The position numbers were made by a program, and so were the translations under genes. From contig JACMQD010000344.1 in assembly GCA_014377155.1 (NCBI GenBank), forward strand, positions 1 through 5,016: DNA of 5,016 bases, read 5' to 3'. This DNA comes from Herminiimonas sp. (lineage in GTDB: Bacteria > Pseudomonadota > Gammaproteobacteria > Burkholderiales > Burkholderiaceae). Below are positions 1 to 4,876 of the stretch, in pieces (within the stretch, counting starts at the first letter, position 1; every line of letters begins with the position of its first letter). The notes under the pieces were generated by a model, which worked only from the letters and a program-made list of their open reading frames with translations, searched no databases and was not told where the DNA came from.

Positions 1-35
1 CGTTCAATCTGAGCCAGGATCAAACTCTTCAGTTT
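1..35 (-). rRNA. rrs: 16S ribosomal RNA, 5' end (partial)
   Basis: Read on the minus strand, the first bases contain AGAGTTTGATCCTGGCTCAG, the near-universal 5' segment of bacterial 16S rRNA, followed by ATTGAACG. Aligning it with the E. coli 5' end (AAATTGAAGAGTTTGATC) puts mature nucleotide 1 at about position 35. Only the first ~35 nt are in the window and the gene continues off the left edge. The mature end is placed by homology and could be off by a few bases. Confidence 0.97.
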
Positions 36-49
36 AATCTCTGTGTTTT

Positions 50-79
50 ATGTCCTCTCGGACATGGTCATCGCTGACC
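50..79 (-). repeat. Two back-to-back GNRA-capped hairpins just upstream of 16S
   Basis: On the minus strand GGTCA-GCGA-TGACC (79 to 66; 5-bp stem, GCGA loop) is followed without a gap by ATGTCC-GAGA-GGACAT (65 to 50; 6-bp stem, GAGA loop). Both loops are GNRA tetraloops. The zero-base junction would allow coaxial stacking. They sit 15-44 nt upstream of mature 16S, so they could act in processing or early folding of the small-subunit RNA. That role is inferred. Confidence 0.6.
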
Positions 80-187
80 GGTCGCTCACTCAAAATACTG
101 ACAGGATCAATCTTTCAATCTTTCCTATATTTCTTCGTGAGCACTTGCTATATGTAAAGACTCCGTAGCAACCTAAGTCACCACAGT

Positions 188-204
188 GCACTTCCACCAA
201 GTGC
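188..204 (-). repeat. Leader hairpin downstream of boxA
   Basis: GCACTT and AAGTGC form a perfect 6-bp inverted repeat around a 5-base loop. It lies just after the conserved GTGTGGGCA block of the leader in the direction of transcription. It is probably part of the folded rRNA leader, but may compete with long-range pairing to the 16S 3' spacer. Confidence 0.45.
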
Positions 205-225
205 CCACACTTATCAACTGTTAAT

Positions 226-237
226 TGTTAAAGAACC
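226..237 (-). promoter_or_regulatory. boxA antitermination element of the rrn leader
   Basis: The minus strand reads GGTTCTTTAACA, a near match to the E. coli rrn boxA core TGCTCTTTAACA. As in E. coli, AATT and then a GTGTGGGCAC block follow. In the RNA, boxA binds NusB-NusE (S10) and makes RNA polymerase resistant to Rho on untranslated rRNA. It lies about 115 nt after the predicted start site. Confidence 0.88.
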
Positions 238-290
238 TTGTTGCTTCCACCGCACTTCGATCAACCTCACCGACCGTGCCGTCTTGCAAC

Positions 291-328
291 CCGCTTTCGC
301 GGTTCAGACAAAGCGTTTTGTTTGTCTG
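291..328 (-). repeat. boxB-like hairpins upstream of boxA
   Basis: Two inverted repeats are transcribed before boxA. CAGACAAA/TTTGTCTG at 305-328 is a perfect 8-bp stem with an 8-nt loop. CCGC-GAAA-GCGG at 291-302 is a 4-bp stem with a GNRA loop. rrn leaders commonly carry a boxB stem-loop ahead of boxA, and either hairpin could fill that place. Which one is functional cannot be told from the sequence. Confidence 0.5.
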
Positions 329-357
329 CGCTTCGATGTCGCTGAAGCAGGAGGCGA

Positions 358-386
358 ACTATAGCGATCTCCGTCTGTCTGCGCAA
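358..386 (-). promoter_or_regulatory. rrn promoter (sigma70 type)
   Basis: On the minus strand TTGCGC (381-386) and TATAGT (358-363) are separated by exactly 17 bp, giving a good sigma70 promoter. The start should fall near 351. The bases between the -10 box and the start are TCGCCTCC, a GC-rich discriminator of the kind that makes rRNA promoters sensitive to ppGpp/DksA and the initiating NTP. The DNA just upstream (about 401-417) is AT-rich and could act as an UP element, though it is not a strong match. No second promoter of similar quality was seen upstream. Confidence 0.85.
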
Positions 387-425
387 GTGTTTGCGACCTA
401 GATATTGAATGAATTTACCAGTCCG

Positions 426-443
426 TCGACTGCGCGCTGTCGA
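426..443. repeat. 18-bp near-perfect palindrome, possible operator
   Basis: TCGACTGCGCGCTGTCGA is symmetric at 16 of 18 positions; only the two T's flanking the GCGCGC core break the symmetry. It lies in the intergenic region about 40 bp upstream of the rrn -35 box and about 60 bp upstream of the possible ilvE -35 box. A dimeric regulator could bind it, but no regulator is identified. A chance GC-rich palindrome is also possible. Confidence 0.35.
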
Positions 444-469
444 TAGCATCACAAGCCAGCTAATGACGT

Positions 470-482
470 GCAATTTAATTGC
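470..482. repeat. 13-bp AT-rich palindrome upstream of ilvE, possible operator
   Basis: GCAATT-T-AATTGC is a perfect inverted repeat around one central base. It ends 19 bp upstream of the putative ilvE -35 element, a usual place for an activator site. LysR- and Lrp-type regulators of branched-chain amino acid genes bind AT-rich dyads like this, but the sequence does not identify the protein. Confidence 0.35.
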
Positions 483-501
483 GAAAAAGGTTTGTTGCCA
501 G

Positions 502-530
502 TTGGAGCCCACCGTCGCAAAGCGCATAAT
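502..530 (+). promoter_or_regulatory. Possible ilvE promoter
   Basis: TTGGAG (502-507) and CATAAT (525-530) are 17 bp apart. The -10 element matches 5 of 6 consensus bases and the -35 element 3 of 6. Transcription would begin near 537, leaving a leader of only about 25 nt before the ATG at 562. A weak -35 is consistent with dependence on an activator. Confidence 0.4.
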
Positions 531-561
531 TCCGTCCTCCACTTTTGCATTGAAAAATACG

Positions 562-1653
562 ATGACGAATACTGAATGGCTGTTCACCCAGGAAACACAT
601 CCACAATTGGCAACCAGTGCAGAAGTCGTCAGCCTGCTGGCCAACCCCGGATTCGGTCGCGTCTTCACTGACCATATGGTCACGGTACGCTGGACCGAAG
701 CGCAAGGCTGGCACGATGCCAAGGTCGAATCCAGGAAGCCGTTTTTGCTCGATCCTGCCTGTGCCGCGCTCCATTACGCACAACAGATTTTCGAGGGCAT
801 GAAAGCGTATCGCGGTGCTGACGGGGAAATACTGATGTTCCGGCCGCTCGAGAACGCACGTAGATTCCAGCGTTCGGCCGCTCGCATGGCGATGGCACAG
901 GTGCCTGAAGGCCTGTTCCTGGCAGCCGTCGAAGCACTCGTCAGCATTGACAAGCACTGGGTGCCCGAAGGCGACGGCAGCTTGTACCTGCGTCCGTTCA
1001 TGTTCGCGTCCGAAACATTCCTTGGCGTGCGCCCGTCACTCGAATACATTTTTTGCGTCATCGCCTCCCCGGTCGGTCCGTACTTCAAGAACGGCGATTC
1101 GGCCGTCACGGTCTGGGTGTCGGATGAATACACCCGCGCGGCACCCGGTGGTACGGGCGCAGCCAAATGCGGCGGTAACTATGCGGCAAGCCTGCTGGCC
1201 CAATCGCAGGCAGCAACCAACGGGTGCGACCAGGTCGTCTTCCTCGATGCAGTAGAACATCGCTGGGTCGAAGAGCTCGGCGGCATGAATATCTTATTCT
1301 GCATGGCGGACGGCACGCTCGTCACGCCGCCATTAAGCGGTACGATCCTGCCTGGCATTACGCGTAGCTCGGTGATCGACCTGGCGCAGCGTGTAGGCAT
1401 GACTGTCGAAGAGCGTCCTTATAGCTTCGATCAATGGTGTGCCGACATCGCCAGTGGCGAACTGCGTGAAGTCTTTGCTTGTGGCACAGCGGCGGTAATT
1501 GCCGGCGTCGGACGGATTCGCCATGTCGGCGGCGAACTCGTGATCGGCGATGGCGCGGTCGGTCCGGTGACGGCGCGCATCCGCGACCTGCTGACAGGCA
1601 TACAGCGCGGTCGCCTGGAAGATACCGAGTCATGGGTGCATCACCTGAAGTGA
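562..1653 (+). CDS. ilvE: Branched-chain amino acid aminotransferase (BCAT, fold-type IV PLP enzyme)
   Basis: This 363-aa cytosolic enzyme exchanges the amino group between glutamate and the 2-oxo acids of leucine, isoleucine and valine, which is the last step of their synthesis. Family blocks appear in order: HYAQQIFEGMKAYR (71-84), FRPLENARRFQRSAARM (93-109), LYLRPFMFAS (141-150), GGTGAAKCGGNYA (196-208) with PLP Schiff-base lysine K202, WVEELGGMN (235-243) with E238 expected to contact the PLP ring nitrogen, LSGTILPGITR (258-268), and ACGTAAVI (306-313) in the phosphate-binding region. The length fits the longer BCAT type (about 350-370 aa), not the ~309-aa E. coli IlvE. The frame is open back to an ATG at 409, but the extra 51 residues read through the intergenic operators and look non-coding, so MTNTEWLF at 562 is preferred. 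No clear Shine-Dalgarno sequence precedes it. The gene is divergent from the rrn operon and followed after 5 nt by a membrane-protein gene. Confidence 0.95.
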   Translation: MTNTEWLFTQETHPQLATSAEVVSLLANPGFGRVFTDHMVTVRWTEAQGWHDAKVESRKPFLLDPACAALHYAQQIFEGMKAYRGADGEILMFRPLENARRFQRSAARMAMAQVPEGLFLAAVEALVSIDKHWVPEGDGSLYLRPFMFASETFLGVRPSLEYIFCVIASPVGPYFKNGDSAVTVWVSDEYTRAAPGGTGAAKCGGNYAASLLAQSQAATNGCDQVVFLDAVEHRWVEELGGMNILFCMADGTLVTPPLSGTILPGITRSSVIDLAQRVGMTVEERPYSFDQWCADIASGELREVFACGTAAVIAGVGRIRHVGGELVIGDGAVGPVTARIRDLLTGIQRGRLEDTESWVHHLK

Positions 1654-1658
1654 CCAGC

Positions 1659-2282
1659 ATGACCAAAATGGACATCCCTCCCCCGGGCGGCCATCCGCAC
1701 AGCCTGACCGAGGATATCTACGCGCTGGTCATCGGCCTGACGTTCATCGTGATCGGCTTGTGGCTGCTCAAAACCGCTGGTCTCGTGACCGGCGGGATCG
1801 CCGGCATCGCGCTGCTGGTGTCATATGTATTTCCGCTCCCGGTCGGGCTGATTTTCACGCTGGTGAACATCCCGTTTTTCCTCTTTGCCTACTTCGCGAT
1901 GGGATGGCAGTTTGCGCTGAAGACGATCGCGGTCAACCTCGGCGTGACCTGCCTGATGCTGCTGATGCCGCAAGCCTTGCACATCGATTTCATCAATCCT
2001 GCCTTTGCGGCACTGGCCGGCGGCACCCTGTGCGGAATGGGCGTGCTCGCCCTGGCCCGTCATGGCGCTGGCGTCGGCGGCACTGGCGTCATCACGCTGT
2101 GGCTGCAAAAAAAGCGCGGCATCAATGCCGGCCGCAGCCAGATCATGATCGACGTCGCCATCCTGCTGGTATCGGTGTCGGTGATTGCGCCGAACCGGCT
2201 GGCCTGGTCGGCGCTCAGTGCTTTTTCGATGAGTGCGATGGTCATCGCCTGGCACCGGCCGGGCAGGTACATCGGGTATTGA
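1659..2282 (+). CDS. YitT family (DUF161) integral membrane protein, short form
   Basis: The 207-aa product is very hydrophobic, with about six predicted membrane segments (roughly 20-38, 44-60, 61-80, 87-104, 114-133 and 163-197; the last may be two). Two glycine-rich blocks, GLVTGGIAGIALL (41-53) and HGAGVGGTGVITLW (135-148), are typical of the YitT membrane domain. The second is followed by a basic loop, LQKKRGINAGRSQI. The Bacillus-type C-terminal DUF2179 domain is absent, as in many short proteobacterial members. The biochemical role of the family is not established; export or transport has been suggested. The start at 1659 lies 5 nt after the ilvE stop, with GAAGTGA upstream as a weak ribosome site. 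ATGs at 1632 (preceded by GGAAG, overlapping ilvE by 22 nt) and 1668 are alternatives. The tight spacing argues for cotranscription and translational coupling with ilvE. Confidence 0.88.
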   Translation: MTKMDIPPPGGHPHSLTEDIYALVIGLTFIVIGLWLLKTAGLVTGGIAGIALLVSYVFPLPVGLIFTLVNIPFFLFAYFAMGWQFALKTIAVNLGVTCLMLLMPQALHIDFINPAFAALAGGTLCGMGVLALARHGAGVGGTGVITLWLQKKRGINAGRSQIMIDVAILLVSVSVIAPNRLAWSALSAFSMSAMVIAWHRPGRYIGY

Positions 2283-2286
2283 AGCA

Positions 2287-2331
2287 GCAGGTAGTCGGGA
2301 TGACTGCCTGCCGTCGCGGCCCATCGGGCCG
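2287..2331 (+). terminator. Tandem hairpins after the ilvE-YitT unit, possible mRNA 3' end
   Basis: Starting 5 nt after the YitT stop, GCAGGTAGTC/GACTGCCTGC forms a 10-bp stem with one G-U pair and a 5-nt loop (2287-2311). Then CGGCCC-ATC-GGGCCG forms a 6-bp stem (2317-2331). No U-tract follows; the next bases are GACAAATAAATAA. This is therefore not a canonical intrinsic terminator. It may be a Rho-independent variant, a 3'-end stabiliser, or a barrier ahead of Rho termination. Confidence 0.4.
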
Positions 2332-2407
2332 GACAAATAAATAAGTGCGGCATCCCATCTCCTGCATCCGGTATGACGCCCTTACAAACCGGTATCTTTT
2401 AAAACCG

Positions 2408-2436
2408 TTAAGATGAATTACATTCCTTTCCATAAT
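2408..2436 (+). promoter_or_regulatory. Possible promoter of the RibD-like reductase gene
   Basis: TTAAGA (2408-2413; 4 of 6) and CATAAT (2431-2436; 5 of 6) are 17 bp apart in the only AT-rich part of this spacer. Transcription would start near 2443, giving a ~110-nt leader. Two 9-base direct repeats, AAACCGGTA (2386-2394) and AAACCGTTA (2402-2410), lie on and just upstream of the -35 box. Confidence 0.35.
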
Positions 2437-2540
2437 TTACCTGCGCTGAAGTTGCGCTGATCGTCGAACCGTCAGCGTTCACGCACGCGCTGTCAGGACA
2501 TGTGCAACTTCATTATCAGAAATTCATCACCAGATACTGC

Positions 2541-2546
2541 AAGGAG
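2541..2546 (+). promoter_or_regulatory. Strong Shine-Dalgarno site fixing the reductase start
   Basis: AAGGAG lies 6 nt before the ATG at 2553. It is the best ribosome-binding site in the window and decides the start. The open frame extends 17 codons further upstream to 2502, but the upstream ATG has no comparable site. Confidence 0.85.
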
Positions 2547-2552
2547 TTTTTC

Positions 2553-3239
2553 ATGAAGCCCTATGTCATTTGCCACATGATGTCGTCTCTTGACGGACAT
2601 GCCCTCACGGACGGCTGGGACCGTCCTTTCAAAAAGAATGCCGGCGCGCTGTACGAAACGCTGGCGCAGCAATTCAAGTTCGACGCCTGGATCTGCGGCC
2701 GCGTCACGATGCAGGAAATCGCCCACGGCGATGGCTATCCAGCCGGCCTTGCGACCGCGCCGCTGCCGCGCACCCACCATTTTGCAATACGCGATGCCGC
2801 CTGCTACGCGGTGGCCATCGACCCGCACGGCAAGGTCGCGTGGAAGAGCAACCAGGCACTCGATTCGCATGTCGTCGCCGTGGTCACCGAAGCCGTCGCC
2901 GATGATTACCTGGCTTACCTGCAATCGATCAACGTCTCATACATCTTCGGCGGCAAGACCGAGATCGACCTGGCCAGTGTCGTCGCAATCCTCGCCGCCG
3001 AACTCGGCACGCAACGCCTGATCGTCGAAGGCGGGCCGCACGTCAGCGGATCGTTCGTCAACGCCGGGCTGGTCGACGAAGTCAGTGTCCTCGTGCTGCC
3101 GCTGATCGACGGCCGCGGCGCGCATCCGGCGTCGTTCGAAGTCACGCCGGAAGCGTGGAAAAATCCGACTTACCTGACCCTCGCCTCGGCCGAGGTGCAG
3201 GACGGCGGCAGCGTCTGGCTGCGCTACAAGAAACAATAA
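2553..3239 (+). CDS. Stand-alone RibD C-terminal domain (dihydrofolate reductase-like fold) reductase
   Basis: This 228-aa soluble protein consists only of a RibD_C domain, the NADPH-binding fold shared by riboflavin-pathway pyrimidine reductases and dihydrofolate reductase. Visible motifs are SSLDG (11-15; substrate-side motif near the N-terminus), ICGRVTMQE (47-55; cofactor-binding strand and helix), YIFGGK (130-135), LIVEGGPHVSGSFVNAGLVD (156-175) and EVSVLVLPLIDGRG (176-189). These are in the family's usual order. The deaminase domain of bifunctional RibD is missing, and no riboflavin genes adjoin it. It is therefore more likely a paralogous reductase of unknown substrate than the housekeeping RibD, although 5-amino-6-ribosylaminouracil phosphate reduction cannot be excluded. 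It appears to be a single-gene unit with its own promoter and a strong ribosome site. Confidence 0.88.
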   Translation: MKPYVICHMMSSLDGHALTDGWDRPFKKNAGALYETLAQQFKFDAWICGRVTMQEIAHGDGYPAGLATAPLPRTHHFAIRDAACYAVAIDPHGKVAWKSNQALDSHVVAVVTEAVADDYLAYLQSINVSYIFGGKTEIDLASVVAILAAELGTQRLIVEGGPHVSGSFVNAGLVDEVSVLVLPLIDGRGAHPASFEVTPEAWKNPTYLTLASAEVQDGGSVWLRYKKQ

Positions 3240-3265
3240 GAGCGGTTAGCGGATAACGGCGCGAA

Positions 3266-3540
3266 CTACTGCATCAGCTTGACCATCTCCTGGTACAGAT
3301 CGGGCCTTGCCTTCGAAACCCAGGCCCGGCAGTTCCGGCAGGAAGATGAGCCCGTTCTCGACCCGCACGCCGTCCAGAAAACTGCCATACGCCTGGACTG
3401 GAACAGCGACTGGCCGGCGATCTTGGCGACCGCATCCCAGACCGTCATGTCGATGGTCCCGATCGCAACCGAACGTTCCCATGGCCACCCGGCATCTCGT
3501 TGGTGACCATGCAGTTCCAGATCGCGTGCGGATTGCATCA
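3266..3540 (-). pseudogene. Decayed enolase-superfamily gene (mandelate racemase/D-tartrate dehydratase-like)
   Basis: No single frame is intact, but reading leftward on the minus strand gives a consistent series of family segments in three frames. They are PHAIWNCMVTNEMPGGH (3531 to 3481), ERSVAIGTIDMTVWDAVAKI...GQSLFQ (3478 to about 3398), AYGSFLDGVRVENG...LPELPGLGFEGKA (about 3392 to 3303), and DLYQEMVKLMQ with stop TAG (3301 to 3266). The joins need one missing base at 3479-3480 (CATGG-GAA where CAYGGNGAA is expected), a deletion junction within 3390-3401, and one extra base at 3302-3304. An in-frame TGA at 3538-3540 and the absence of the normal first ~100 residues show the 5' end is lost too. 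Intact relatives, from family knowledge, are about 390 aa; roughly 80 residues remain here. The central barrel carrying the metal ligands and catalytic lysine/histidine is gone, so it cannot be active. Closeness to D-tartrate dehydratase is judged from remembered motifs (NEKPGGHGERSVAVGTIDM, DGVRVENG, GFEGK) and needs a search. Confidence 0.82.
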
Positions 3541-3608
3541 ACACGCGACTATGGTCTGCGCTTCGGCTAGACTGATCGCCATTTCCTGCCCGCCCCCATC
3601 CCCTACCC

Positions 3609-4274
3609 ATGTATATCAATCCCGTAGTCATGATGGACTTCGAAACCACCGGCATGAGCCCGGCGCTGGGCGACCGCGTCACCGAAGTGGCTGCGTTGCG
3701 CATCGTCGGCGGCGTCGTGGTCGACCGTTTCGTGTCGCTGATCAATTGCGACGTGCGGATCTCGCCGTTCATCAGCCAGCTCACCGGCATCACGCAGGCA
3801 ATGGTGGATCGCGCGCCACCGGTGGAACAGGTGATGCCGGAACTGGTACGTTTCATCGGCCGCGATGCGCTGGCCGCGCACAATGTCAGTTTCGATGAGA
3901 AATTCCTGCTGGCCGAGAGCGCGCGACTGGGCATCGTGCCGGCGCACGCCGGCGTGATCTGTTCGGTCAAGTTATCGCGGCGTGTCTTTCCGGGCTTGCG
4001 CAGTTATGCACTAGGCGCACTGGCCACCTCGCTCGGCATCCGTTTCAATGGCCAGGCCCACCGCGCCGAAGCCGATGCCGAAGTCGCGTCGGCCGTCATG
4101 CTGCACATCGCCGAACATCTGGGCGAGCGCTACGGCATCCGCGAGGTTGATCCGCTGCTACTGCAACAGATCAACCGGCTGACGGCAGCGAAAGTCCCGG
4201 CGTTCTTGCAGCGGCCAGCAGGGTCGGCACCGGGTTTGCGCTCGGCACCGGGGCGCACTCAAGTGGCACGGTGA
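3609..4274 (+). CDS. DnaQ-like DEDDh 3'-5' exonuclease
   Basis: This 221-aa cytosolic exonuclease is of the DNA polymerase III epsilon/RNase T superfamily and should remove nucleotides from DNA or RNA 3' ends using two metal ions. All catalytic residues are visible. Exo I is MMDFETTG (D10, E12), Exo II is AAHNVSFDEKFL (89-100; D96), and Exo III is AHRAEADAEVAS (150-161; H151, D156). The core ends near residue 172. A ~50-residue tail follows, ending in a proline-, glycine- and arginine-rich stretch (about 202-221) that is probably disordered. The housekeeping epsilon subunit usually has a beta-clamp motif and polymerase-binding segment after the core; I do not recognise them, so dnaQ is not assigned. 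The ATG at 3609 follows a pyrimidine-rich stretch with no Shine-Dalgarno sequence. ATGs at 3630 and 3633 fall too close to Exo I to be likely. The gene is divergent from the pseudogene, and no clear terminator follows. Confidence 0.9.
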   Translation: MYINPVVMMDFETTGMSPALGDRVTEVAALRIVGGVVVDRFVSLINCDVRISPFISQLTGITQAMVDRAPPVEQVMPELVRFIGRDALAAHNVSFDEKFLLAESARLGIVPAHAGVICSVKLSRRVFPGLRSYALGALATSLGIRFNGQAHRAEADAEVASAVMLHIAEHLGERYGIREVDPLLLQQINRLTAAKVPAFLQRPAGSAPGLRSAPGRTQVAR

Positions 4275-4327
4275 GTTTCTGGGACATGCGAGATTGACCG
4301 CGGCGGCAGATTCAACTGGATACCGGC

Positions 4328-4471
4328 ATGAAATTGCCCGAACGCCCCGCCACCTGCCCACTCGACTACTCGTTGCTGAAAAAAATCGGCAAAAGTGTAT
4401 TCGAAGAGTTGGCCTGTAAAGATCAGCCTACGAGTATTTTCAGCCAGCGAGGTCGCTCAAAGCAGGCCTAG
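4328..4471 (+). CDS. Doubtful 47-aa ORF
   Basis: An ATG at 4328 opens a 47-codon frame starting MKLPERPATCPLDYSLLKKI and ending at TAG 4469-4471. GGA 7 nt before the ATG is only a weak ribosome site. The reading shows no recognisable motif and overlaps the end of the leftward 69-aa gene by 15 nt. It sits in the ~180-base stretch between the exonuclease and the 69-aa gene, where nothing else is visible. It may be chance or a gene fragment. Confidence 0.15.
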   Translation: MKLPERPATCPLDYSLLKKIGKSVFEELACKDQPTSIFSQRGRSKQA

Positions 4472-4666
4472 CGTTTCAAGTGCGCTTGATAACTCGGTCG
4501 TGAAAAGCAGCGCCATGCCGTCCTCCCGACCATTGATGAGCACGAACGGCGTACCGTCTGCGCCGGTTCCGCGATGGGCTATCTCGATGCCATCCTCGAT
4601 GCTGGTTTCGGTGATGGTTGCAGTGGCGAGGAAGTCGGACGCTTCTTGGCTCGAGAGTGGTTTCAT
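4457..4666 (-). CDS. Small acidic hypothetical protein
   Basis: The 69-aa product begins MKPLSSQEASDFLATATITE and ends ETLGLL. I do not recognise it. It has no signal peptide or membrane segment. It is acidic, with an N-terminal stretch likely to be helical, and a middle part (HRGTGADGTPFVLINGRED, 31-49, then GMALLFTTELS) that looks like beta strands joined by glycine-rich turns. The composition is that of a real soluble protein; the overlapping plus-strand frame is serine- and valine-rich without structure and is taken as a shadow. GAGA 6 nt before the ATG is a weak ribosome site. AATAAT (4679-4684) could be a -10 box but has no good -35. The gene is transcribed in the same direction as the tRNA-Ser upstream of it, separated by a strong terminator, so it probably has its own promoter. 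Confidence 0.65.
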   Translation of the reverse strand: MKPLSSQEASDFLATATITETSIEDGIEIAHRGTGADGTPFVLINGREDGMALLFTTELSSALETLGLL

Positions 4667-4832
4667 AGGATTTCTCAGATTATTCGTTGCGGGGTGAGTG
4701 ACTTGATGTGATCGGCTTGCGCTGGACCAGTGCTCCGAAATGAATGGTCAGACGAACGACCGGAATTGGCTAGCGTTTTCGCTGTACGCGCTTGGGCACA
4801 TGATGCCGCGCCCACGTTACCAAACTTAAAAC

Positions 4833-4864
4833 AAAAAAGCCGACTGGTTCAGTCGGCTTTTTTT
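4833..4864 (-). terminator. Strong intrinsic terminator after tRNA-Ser (bidirectional)
   Basis: GCCGACTG-GTT-CAGTCGGC is a perfect 8-bp GC-rich stem with a 3-nt loop, flanked by six A's on the left and seven T's on the right; the A/T flanks can extend the stem to 14 bp. Read leftward it begins 12 nt after the tRNA CCA end and gives a stem plus U-tract for tRNA termination. Read rightward it is an equally good terminator and would stop plus-strand transcripts from entering the tRNA as antisense. Confidence 0.92.
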
Positions 4865-4876
4865 AAACAACATCCT

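Larger units (their letters stand above)
36..351 (-). other. rRNA operon transcribed leader (pre-16S 5' leader)
   Basis: This is the stretch between the predicted rrn transcription start (about 351, set by the promoter at 358-386) and the mature 16S end, read leftward. It holds, in order of transcription, an 8-bp hairpin (305-328), a GAAA-capped hairpin (291-302), boxA (226-237), a conserved GTGTGGGCA block (202-210) of the kind found after boxA in E. coli rrn leaders, a 6-bp hairpin (188-204), and two adjacent GNRA-capped hairpins (50-79). Such leaders recruit the Nus antitermination complex and pair with the 16S 3' spacer to form the RNase III processing stalk. The partner spacer lies outside the window, so the stalk itself cannot be checked here. 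No protein gene is visible in this stretch. Confidence 0.85.

Noticed and set aside
387..540. Second upstream promoter for the rrn operon
   Set aside because: Only weak pairs (for example TCGACG with CAATAT at 16 bp) were found, none comparable to the promoter at 358-386.
409..561. 51-residue N-terminal extension of IlvE from an upstream ATG
   Set aside because: It crosses the two palindromes and the putative promoter, has no family similarity and no ribosome site. The family N-terminus fits the ATG at 562.
3266..3970. Long minus-strand open frame (234 aa) covering the pseudogene and half of the exonuclease
   Set aside because: Its first part is antisense to the well-supported exonuclease. 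Only its last third has meaning, as one of three frames of the decayed enolase-family gene.
4395..4697. 100-aa plus-strand ORF opposite the 69-aa gene
   Set aside because: It is serine- and valine-rich with no motif, as expected for the antisense of a real gene, and has no ribosome site.
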